Assembly: GCA_938082375.1 (NCBI GenBank)
Contig: CALKCJ010000014.1
Location: forward strand, 1-47,564
Source of the DNA: an uncultured Thermomicrobiaceae bacterium
GTDB taxonomy: Bacteria > Chloroflexota > Chloroflexia > Thermomicrobiales > Thermomicrobiaceae
Length of the DNA stretch: 47,564 nt
Direction: 5' to 3'
This document shows, in pieces, positions 41,096 to 47,564 of this stretch; positions within the stretch are counted from its first letter, which is position 1; every line of letters begins with the position of its first letter. Position numbers and translations under genes: made by a program. The notes beneath the pieces were generated by a model. That model was not told the DNA's origin. It worked only from the letters and a program-made list of their open reading frames with translations, and searched no databases.

Positions 41096-41665
41096 TCACG
41101 CGAGCAGCTCGTCGACAGCCAGCTCCAGGTCGGGGAACGCGCGCGGCGCCAGCCGATCTCCACGCCCCAGCACCTCCACCGCGCGATACCCCATCCCAGG
41201 ATCCGGATTCCGGTAGACCAGGATCCGCTCCTCAGCCAGATCGACCACCCACACCTCGGGTATCCCGTGCCGAGCATAGAGCGGCACCTTGATCCCCTGG
41301 TCGTAGCGCAGCGAGGTGTCTGCCACCTCGATAGCCAGAACGACGTCGTCCGGTCCGGGATCGGCCGTCGCATAGAAGTCCTGGCGTGGCCGCAGGAGCA
41401 GCACGTCCGGCTGAGGCGCGCTGATGTCGCTCAATTTCACCGATCCCTGTACCCGCACGATTGCCCGCCCTTGAAGCGCCGGCACCAGCCAGTGAGTCAA
41501 CCGATCCACGCATGCCTGGTGCCGGCGTCCGATCGGGCTCATCTCGACGATCTCCCCCTCGATCAGCTCCACCCGGTCGTCCTCGTGCAAGATGCCGGTC
41601 TCAGCCATCCGGTGGTATTCATCCACGGTGAACCGGCGGCGGGTGATCAGCTCAGTGACAGCCAT
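41096..41665 (-). CDS. Uma2-family putative endonuclease (copy 3, tandem partner)
   Basis: The ATG at 41665 follows GGAGAGG. It opens with the same MAVTELITRRRFTVDEY as copy 2 and keeps the same order of motifs (QPDVLLLRPR, LAIEVADTSLRYDQGIKV, FPDLELAVDELL). Differences are spread along the chain, so both copies look functional rather than one decaying. The two genes are separated by 71 nt on the same strand. Confidence 0.85.
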   Translation of the reverse strand: MAVTELITRRRFTVDEYHRMAETGILHEDDRVELIEGEIVEMSPIGRRHQACVDRLTHWLVPALQGRAIVRVQGSVKLSDISAPQPDVLLLRPRQDFYATADPGPDDVVLAIEVADTSLRYDQGIKVPLYARHGIPEVWVVDLAEERILVYRNPDPGMGYRAVEVLGRGDRLAPRAFPDLELAVDELLA

Positions 41666-41848
41666 CGTGCTCTGCCTCTCCACGACGAGATCCGTCTTTC
41701 GAGCACCGTGGCCTAGAGATACCACAGTGCAGGCCTATCTGCCATACGACGCGTTGCGGCCTCGCCTACCCAAGATGCCCGCAGAGGATACTAGTGCTAC
41801 ACTCGTACACATGTTCCGCACTCCTCTTCTGTCGCGTGCAGGTGTCCG

Positions 41849-44785
41849 ATGGCGACCGGTAGAGTGGCACAGTATCGCAACGAGCCTGGCCCGGTCCTGG
41901 TCGGCAGGGCCCGCGAGCTGGCAATGCTCCGGGAATGCCTCGCCGAAACCCTCGCGGGGCACTGCCGCCTCGTCCTCATCGGCGGGGAAGCCGGGATCGG
42001 TAAGACCGCCCTGGCCAGCACGCTCGCTCAGGAGGCCCGGGTGCAGGGTGTGCTGGTGCTGGCTGGTTACTGCTATGACCTGACGGAGACGCCCGCCTAT
42101 GGGCCGTGGATCGAAGTGCTCTCCCAGGCGCCGCCGCCTGACCACCCGACGTTGCCACCGCTGGGCGACGCCGCCGGGCGAGCGACCAACCAGGCGGCGC
42201 TCTTCGCTCACGTGCGGGAATTCTTCCGGGCTATTGCCCAGGAGCAGCCGCTCATGCTGCTGCTCGAAGATCTGCACTGGGCCGACCCTGGTAGCCTCGG
42301 CCTGCTGCGCTTCCTGGCTCGCAGCGCCGTGATGCTGCCGCTCCTGCTCGTCGTCACCTACCGGGCGGACGAGCTGACGCACCGCCATCCGCTCTTCGCC
42401 CTCTTCCCATTGCTCGTCCGCGAGACGGGCGCGATCCGCCTCGACCTGCGCCGGCTCGAGCTCGACCATGTGCGCGAGCTCGTCGCCACGCGCTACCGCC
42501 TGCCGAGAGGCGACGAGGATCGCCTCGTGGGCTACTTGGGCGACCGTGCCGAGGGCAACCCGCTCTACATCGTCGAGCTGCTGCGCACGCTCGAGGAGGA
42601 GCGGCTGCTCCAGTCGCAGGGCGACGTCTGGCTCCTCGGCGACCTGACCCAGGCCCGCGTGCCCTTGCTCCTGCGACAGGTGATCGAGGCCCGTGTGCTT
42701 CGCCTCGGCACGAAGGCTCATAGCCTCCTGTCGGTCGCGGCTGTCGTCGGCGAGGAGGTGCCGCTCAGCCTGTGGAGCGCGGTCAGCGAGCTCTCCGAAG
42801 AGTCCGTGCTCGAGGTCGTGGAGGCCGCGGTGGAGGCTCGCCTGCTGGATGCCCCAAGCAGCGGCGAAGCTGTGCGGTTTGCCCACGCGCTGATCCGTGA
42901 GACGCTCTACGAGGGCCTGCTCCCTCCACGGCGGCGGGCCTGGCACCGCCGCGTTGCCGAAGCGCTGCTCGCCCTCCCGGCTCCCAACCCCGACACGGTC
43001 GCCCACCACTTGCAGCGGGCCGGCGACCCGCGCGCCGCCGAGTGGCTGATCCGGGCCGGCGAGCGCGCCCAGCGCGCCTACGCGCTGCTGACTGCCGCCG
43101 AGCGCTACGAGGCCGCCCTGCAACTGCTGGAAGCGCAGGGCGCCCCGGCGGGCGAGCGGGCCAGACTCCTCTATCGCCTGGCCCGGATGCGCCGCTACGC
43201 CGATCCTCGCCAGGCGCTCGGCTATCTCGACGATGCGCTCGCGCTCGCGGAGGAGGCCAGCGATCACGTTCTGGCCGCATACATCGGCTGCTTCCGCGGT
43301 GGCCTTCGCTGCACCAGCGGCGAGATCCGGGGCGGGCTGGCCGACCTGGAAGCCAATGTCGCGGTCATCGACGCGCTCAGCCCTGAGGAACGCGCCCGGC
43401 TGCGCGCGCTCCAGGAGCAGCTTGGCGATCCGCCCGACGAGTACCACTACCGTGGGGCATTGGTGACCTGGCTGGCCATTGCCGGGCGCGGCACCGAGGC
43501 GCTGACACTGGGGGCACAGCTCGATACTCACCCGCCAGCACCCGCTTACGGCACCTCAGGATACGCGAATGCCTGGCGCGGCATAGCGAGCGCACTCGCT
43601 ATGCTGGGGCGGCCAGAGGAGGCACGGCAGGTCTATGCGCGAGCATCGGCGGCCTATCGCGCTGTCGAGCACCACTACCAGGTCGGCAACGCGCTGCTGC
43701 TGGAGCTGTTTGAGGTGGTGCTGCCCTACCGCGCTGACGACCTCGCGGAGCGCCGTCGCCTGGCACACGCCGCTGAGCAGGCATGGGCGCGGGCCAGCGG
43801 CGCCCTCTCCGATCTTCCCCCGCGCTTCGCCTGGCTGCCGCTCTTGCTCATCGAAGGCGGCTGGGCTGAGGCGTGTGAGCTGGCGCTGGCGGTCTCGGCA
43901 CCTGGCGAGCGGACCAACTGGCGACCCTTCGCCCGGATGATGCTCGCGTTGCTCGCGCGCGAGCAGGGGCAGCCTGAGCTCGCCTGGCGGCTGATCCGGG
44001 AGCATCTGCCGGCAGGGCCGGCCGACGAGCCGGGCAATGCCATCCTGCTCGACACCCTCCCGCTCCAGCGCTTGGCCGCCGCGCTCGCGCTCGACGCTGG
44101 GGACCTAGAGCTGGCCAGGGCCTGGCTCGAGGCGCACGAGCGCTGGCTGGCCTGGAGCGGCGCGGTGCTCGGGCGCGCCGAGGGGCACCTCGGTTGGGCC
44201 GCCTATCACCGCGCGGCCAGTAAGCCGGCCCTGGCGCGACGTCATGTCGAGCAGGCGCTGGCCTGCGCCGAGCAGCCGCGCCAGCCGCTGGCCCTCCTTG
44301 CCGCGTACCGGCTGATGGGCGAGTTCGAGACTCTGGCGCGGCACTACGGCGAAGCAGCGGCTTACCTCGACACCGCCCTCGCTCTGGCCGACGCCTGCGA
44401 CGCACCCTTCGAGCGGGCGCTCACCCTGCTGGCGCTCGCCGAGTTGCGTCGGGTGACCGGGCAACGTGACAGCGCCCGGTCACTCATCGACGAGGCCTGT
44501 GCGACCTGCGGCTCACTTGGCGCAATCCGAGCGCTGGCGCTGGCCGATGCGCTCGCCGGCCAAGTCGGCAACCGAACAGTGGCCGGCGCCCCTGCCGGTC
44601 TCACCCCGCGAGAGGTCGAGGTACTCCGCCTGGTGGCGGAAGGACTGACTGACGCCCAGGTCGCCGAGCGTCTCTTCCTCAGCCCGCGCACCGTCAGCCA
44701 GCACCTCCGCTCCATCTACACCAAGCTGGGCGTCTCCTCGCGCGCCGCGGCTACTCGCTACGCCATCGAGCATGGGCTGCTGTAA
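41849..44785 (+). CDS. LAL-type LuxR-family regulator with N-terminal AAA ATPase (978 aa)
   Basis: Residues 15-300 form an AAA/STAND-like ATPase (VGRARELAMLRECLAE, P-loop IGGEAGIGKTALA, Walker B LMLLLEDLHWADPGSL). The middle 550 residues are Ala/Leu-rich helices in TPR-like repeats. The last 65 are a LuxR HTH (LTPREVEVLRLVAEGLTDAQ, then FLSPRTVSQHLRSIYTKLGV). This is the large ATP-binding LuxR (MalT-like) class, which binds a ligand and ATP and then activates promoters. No sensor ligand can be inferred. AGGTG lies 6 nt before the ATG. It is followed by short direct repeats and two small genes that could be its targets. Confidence 0.93.
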   Translation: MATGRVAQYRNEPGPVLVGRARELAMLRECLAETLAGHCRLVLIGGEAGIGKTALASTLAQEARVQGVLVLAGYCYDLTETPAYGPWIEVLSQAPPPDHPTLPPLGDAAGRATNQAALFAHVREFFRAIAQEQPLMLLLEDLHWADPGSLGLLRFLARSAVMLPLLLVVTYRADELTHRHPLFALFPLLVRETGAIRLDLRRLELDHVRELVATRYRLPRGDEDRLVGYLGDRAEGNPLYIVELLRTLEEERLLQSQGDVWLLGDLTQARVPLLLRQVIEARVLRLGTKAHSLLSVAAVVGEEVPLSLWSAVSELSEESVLEVVEAAVEARLLDAPSSGEAVRFAHALIRETLYEGLLPPRRRAWHRRVAEALLALPAPNPDTVAHHLQRAGDPRAAEWLIRAGERAQRAYALLTAAERYEAALQLLEAQGAPAGERARLLYRLARMRRYADPRQALGYLDDALALAEEASDHVLAAYIGCFRGGLRCTSGEIRGGLADLEANVAVIDALSPEERARLRALQEQLGDPPDEYHYRGALVTWLAIAGRGTEALTLGAQLDTHPPAPAYGTSGYANAWRGIASALAMLGRPEEARQVYARASAAYRAVEHHYQVGNALLLELFEVVLPYRADDLAERRRLAHAAEQAWARASGALSDLPPRFAWLPLLLIEGGWAEACELALAVSAPGERTNWRPFARMMLALLAREQGQPELAWRLIREHLPAGPADEPGNAILLDTLPLQRLAAALALDAGDLELARAWLEAHERWLAWSGAVLGRAEGHLGWAAYHRAASKPALARRHVEQALACAEQPRQPLALLAAYRLMGEFETLARHYGEAAAYLDTALALADACDAPFERALTLLALAELRRVTGQRDSARSLIDEACATCGSLGAIRALALADALAGQVGNRTVAGAPAGLTPREVEVLRLVAEGLTDAQVAERLFLSPRTVSQHLRSIYTKLGVSSRAAATRYAIEHGLL

Positions 44786-44799
44786 GCCCGGATGTTCAT

Positions 44800-44880
44800 C
44801 GTACGTACGCACTATCCGCTTTCTTCCAGGTTACGTCCATTCACAAGTGGTCGTAGCACTCGATACAGCGTACGTACGCA
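44800..44880 (+). repeat. Two 12-bp direct repeats CGTACGTACGCA
   Basis: CGTACGTACGCA occurs at 44800-44811 and 44869-44880, 69 bp apart. Each contains the palindrome CGTACG, and the pair lies upstream of the small gene at 45005. They may be operator sites for the preceding LAL-type regulator or another factor. Confidence 0.6.
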
Positions 44881-45004
44881 AGCCTTTGTCTGCGTAATCC
44901 TACGCATCGGTCGCAGCGCCGAGTGCTTCGAACACCTGTTCCAAATTGCGCAGATCTGACGATGTGCAGGGGCAGCCAGCCACCTAAGCTAGAGGTGTGA
45001 CGAC

Positions 45005-45217
45005 GTGGACAGCGACGACGTTCAGGAAGGAATGCTCCTGATGGAGGATTGGAGCCCGATTGCAGTGTACGAGGTCGTGCGGGTGATGCAGCGGGAACGG
45101 GCCAAGCGGTACGAGACTGCGGTCACCGTGCAGGAAGTGACTCCCCAGCGGTATCGACTGCGCCCCGCGCTGGCGACGCTGGTGAGCTGGCTGCTGCAGA
45201 TCGGTCGCGCGATCTGA
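45005..45217 (+). CDS. Small hypothetical protein (70 aa)
   Basis: A GTG at 45005, with GAGGTG upstream, starts a 70-aa polar protein with a hydrophobic C-terminal stretch (LATLVSWLLQIGRAI). An internal ATG at 45032 with AGGAAGG nearby is another possible start. No family is recognised. It stands between the direct repeats and another small gene on the same strand, suggesting a two-gene unit. Confidence 0.5.
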   Translation: MDSDDVQEGMLLMEDWSPIAVYEVVRVMQRERAKRYETAVTVQEVTPQRYRLRPALATLVSWLLQIGRAI

Positions 45218-45321
45218 TGGTGAAGACACGCAGCTCTTGCCTGGCCGAACGGACAGGGGCAGCCACAACGGTAACGACGCAGACTCTTATGAGGCAAGCG
45301 ACCGGGAGAGGTGCAACCGTG

Positions 45322-45543
45322 ATGAACTACTACGAGATCGAGAAACTGAGCGAGTACCGGCGCAGTGAGCTGGAGCGTCGGCTGACCGAGAAGGTCAAGC
45401 TGCGGGAAGCTGGTGTGGCTACCGGCCTGTCTATCAGAACAACAGCGGCGCGTGCCCTGCTGGCCCTCGCCCATCGCCTCGACCCGCACCTCGTTGCGCT
45501 GCAGGTGCGGCAGGGTGAGTTCGCTCACCGGCCCGGCTGCTGA
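45322..45543 (+). CDS. Small hypothetical protein (73 aa)
   Basis: The ATG at 45322 follows GGGAGAGGTG. The peptide MNYYEIEKLSEYRRSELERR is charged and helical, followed by a short hydrophobic amphipathic part (ARALLALAHRLDPHLVAL). A frame from 45049 is longer, but its upstream part overlaps the 45005 gene and looks non-coding. Function unknown. Confidence 0.5.
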   Translation: MNYYEIEKLSEYRRSELERRLTEKVKLREAGVATGLSIRTTAARALLALAHRLDPHLVALQVRQGEFAHRPGC

Positions 45544-45757
45544 GCCCCACTCCCATACCCCCTCCCTCAACCACGCGCCGCCCCACCGCCAAGGTCGGGC
45601 GGCGCTTCCCGCTCATACCCGTGCTCACGTCCTGCCCGTTCTCCACCGCTGGCCGGCGAGCCGCGCGGTACCTCGACCGACGAGTGCGCCAGAACGCTGG
45701 CGCTCATCGACGTCCCGCCCGCGCGCCGAAGTCCGGGAAAGACACGGCTACCGCGCG

Positions 45758-45786
45758 TTGACAGCCCGCATTTTGGCGGTCAGAAT
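45758..45786 (+). promoter_or_regulatory. Candidate promoter of the second BNR-repeat gene
   Basis: A perfect TTGACA (45758-45763), a 17-bp spacer and CAGAAT (45781-45786). The BNR start is 37 nt further on, with GGAGGG as ribosome site. Confidence 0.55.
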
Positions 45787-45822
45787 CCGGTGAGACCGCG
45801 TGGAAGGGAAGGAGGGCACGCG

Positions 45823-47564
45823 ATGGGTCCTGAGGTCTTCCGCTCGCTGGAGTTCCGGCTGATCGGCCCGCACCGCGGGGGACGGGTGGTAGCAGTGGCC
45901 GGGCACCCCACCGAGCCGGGTACGTTCTACTTCGGCGCCTGCGCTGGCGGCGTCTGGAAGACGACCAACGGCGGCTCCCATTGGGAGAACATCTCCGATG
46001 GCTTCTTCGGTACCGCAGCTATCGGCGCGATCGCCGTCAGCGAGGCTGACCCCAACGTCATCTACGTGGGCACCGGCGAGGCCTGCATCCGCGGCAACGT
46101 CTCCCACGGCGACGGCGTCTACAAGTCCACCGATGGTGGCCGCACCTGGAAGAACACTGGGCTGCGCGACACCCGCCACATCGGCAAGATCGTGATCCAC
46201 CCCCACGATCCAGACCTCGTCTACGTGGCCGCGCTGGGCCACGCCTTCGGCCCCAACGAGGAGCGTGGCGTCTTCCGCTCCCGGGACGGCGGCAAGACCT
46301 GGGAGAAGGTACTCTACAAGAGCGAGCGGGCCGGCGCCATCGACGTGACGATCGACGCGCAGAACCCTCGGATCCTCTACGCCGCTCTCTGGCAGACCCG
46401 ACGCTACCCCTGGGCACTGGTCAGCGGCGGCGAGGAGTCCGGCATCTGGCGCTCGTTCGACGGCGGCGATACCTGGGAGGAGATCACCCGCAACAAGGGC
46501 CTGCCCAAAGCTGCAGTACTCGGCCGGATCGGCCTGGCCGCCTCGCCGCCGCGCTCCGGCCGCGTCTGGGCCCTGATCGAGGCCGACGACGGTGGCCTCT
46601 TTCGCTCCGACGACTACGGCGAGACCTGGGAGCGCTGCTCGGAAGACCTCGAGCTACGTCGCCGCCCCTGGTACTACATGCACGTGATCGCCGATCCGGC
46701 CGATGCCGATACGGTCTGGGTCATGAACCTCCAGGCCTGGAAGTCAGTGGACGGCGGCAACACGTTCGAGAATATCCCGACACCGCACGGCGATAACCAC
46801 GCGCTCTGGATCGACCCGAAGAATCCTCGCCGCATGATCAACGGCAACGACGGCGGCGCCTGCGTCAGCTTCGACGGCGGCCAGACCTGGACGTTGCCGC
46901 TCAACCAGCCGACGGCGCAGTTCTATCACGTCACCGTCGATAACCAGGTGCCCTATAACGTCTACGGCTCCCAGCAGGACAACTGGGCCATGCGCCTGCC
47001 GAGCATCGGCTTCGAGGGCGCGATTAGCTGGATCAATTACGTCGAGCCGGGCGGCGGCGAGAGCGGCTACATGGCTGTGAGCCCCACGCCGCCCCACCGG
47101 GTCTTCGGCGGCGGCATCGGCACCGGGATGGGCCATGGGCGGCTGATCGCCTGGGATCCCCGCACCGGCCAGAAGCGCAATGTGACCGTCTGGCCAGAGG
47201 TACACGGCTTCGGAGTCGGCGCCGACTACCACAAGTACCGCTTCCAGTGGACGTTCCCGATCGAGTTCTCCCCCCACGACCCGGATGCCCTCTACGTTAC
47301 CTCCAACGTCGTCCACCGCTCGCGCGACCAGGGCGAGTCGTGGGAAGTCATCAGCCCCGACCTCACCCGCAACGATCCGGAGAAGCTGAAGGCGTCGGGT
47401 GGCCCGATCACGGCCGATAACAGCGGCGCCGAGGTCTACTGCACCATCTTCGCCTTCCGCGAGTCCCCCCACCAGCCCGGCGTCTTCTGGGCCGGCTCCG
47501 ACGACGGCCTGGTCCACCTCTCCCGCGACGGCGGCCAGACCTGGCAGGACGTCACGCCCCCCGA
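45823..47564 (+). CDS. BNR/VPS10-like repeat beta-propeller protein (paralogue 2, partial at the right end)
   Basis: GGAAGGAGGG precedes the ATG, and the frame is open to the window edge (580 codons). It is colinear with the protein at 27363: LEFRLIGPHRGGRVVAVAGH at the start, then GEACIRGNVSHGDGVYKSTD, RSRDGGKTWEKV and RSFDGGDTWEE, NHALWIDPKNPRRMINGNDG, and LSRDGGQTWQ near the edge. Asp-box BNR repeats imply a beta-propeller. Like its relative it lacks a signal peptide. Insertions in the middle (the GGGIGTGMGHGR segment) show that it is diverged, not a recent copy. The C-terminal part is outside the window. Confidence 0.85.
   Translation, partial: MGPEVFRSLEFRLIGPHRGGRVVAVAGHPTEPGTFYFGACAGGVWKTTNGGSHWENISDGFFGTAAIGAIAVSEADPNVIYVGTGEACIRGNVSHGDGVYKSTDGGRTWKNTGLRDTRHIGKIVIHPHDPDLVYVAALGHAFGPNEERGVFRSRDGGKTWEKVLYKSERAGAIDVTIDAQNPRILYAALWQTRRYPWALVSGGEESGIWRSFDGGDTWEEITRNKGLPKAAVLGRIGLAASPPRSGRVWALIEADDGGLFRSDDYGETWERCSEDLELRRRPWYYMHVIADPADADTVWVMNLQAWKSVDGGNTFENIPTPHGDNHALWIDPKNPRRMINGNDGGACVSFDGGQTWTLPLNQPTAQFYHVTVDNQVPYNVYGSQQDNWAMRLPSIGFEGAISWINYVEPGGGESGYMAVSPTPPHRVFGGGIGTGMGHGRLIAWDPRTGQKRNVTVWPEVHGFGVGADYHKYRFQWTFPIEFSPHDPDALYVTSNVVHRSRDQGESWEVISPDLTRNDPEKLKASGGPITADNSGAEVYCTIFAFRESPHQPGVFWAGSDDGLVHLSRDGGQTWQDVTPP

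Noticed and set aside
41735-43531. 598-aa minus-strand frame across the LAL regulator
   Set aside because: It is a shadow of a clear AAA/LuxR gene, and has no domain signature or ribosome site.

Overview
The window is 47.6 kb of high-GC bacterial DNA. Gene content and style point to a Chloroflexota lineage, most likely Thermomicrobia (Sphaerobacter/Thermomicrobium-like). The signs are many GTG starts, several Uma2-family genes, a dipeptide-type ABC transporter with a Tat/lipobox binding protein, large LuxR-type regulators, hyuA/hyuB genes and BNR-repeat proteins. This placement is inferred from sequence style; no marker gene fixes it.

Region 1 (1-4660) is the edge of a mobile or plasmid-like element. 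A tightly overlapping leftward operon encodes an AlpA-like HTH protein, a small zinc-ribbon protein and a primase/helicase-like protein that runs off the left end. Divergent from it is an unrecognised 347-aa protein. Seven clusters of a 9-bp repeat (AAAACTCAC, three units each) lie around it in both orientations, and one of them is read in frame as the tail of the primase-like protein. A pair of 46-bp direct repeats closes the region.

Region 2 (4665-9900) starts with two decayed genes, a chromate transporter and a CPBP protease. Next comes thiI, preceded on the same strand by an 81-codon Rdx/SelW-like gene. That gene carries an in-frame TGA exactly at the redox position (C-T-S-TGA), with a hairpin at the spacing expected of a bacterial SECIS. 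This is the strongest hidden gene in the window, because ordinary ORF calling breaks it at the TGA. A Pro/Thr-repeat lipoprotein follows.

Region 3 (9900-18020) looks chromosomal: an ECF sigma factor fused to a zinc-finger and membrane-anchored tail, aspartate kinase, two small membrane proteins, a Lon-like protease, a Yip1 protein, a resolvase-fold protein lacking the usual catalytic serine, a cupin and a SnoaL-like protein.

Region 4 (18020-23100) is a patch of gene turnover: a broken, lower-GC ACR3-like transporter with an attC-like hairpin after it, a 79-bp palindrome, an Uma2 gene, a 5'-truncated EamA transporter, about 0.8 kb of unassigned DNA and an intact ACR3-like transporter.

Region 5 (23100-39530) is metabolic: hyuA-hyuB, a BNR-repeat protein, a remnant phosphotransferase, an amidohydrolase/deacetylase, a Mut7-C RNase protein, and a complete peptide-type ABC transporter operon (binding protein, two permeases, fused double ATPase) with a perfect 32-bp palindrome after the binding-protein gene. 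Together these suggest uptake and hydrolysis of peptide- or amide-like compounds.

Region 6 (39530-47564) holds a YggS-type PLP protein, two tandem Uma2 paralogues, a 978-aa LAL-type regulator, two small hypothetical genes and the start of a second BNR-repeat protein. No rRNA, tRNA or CRISPR array was seen.
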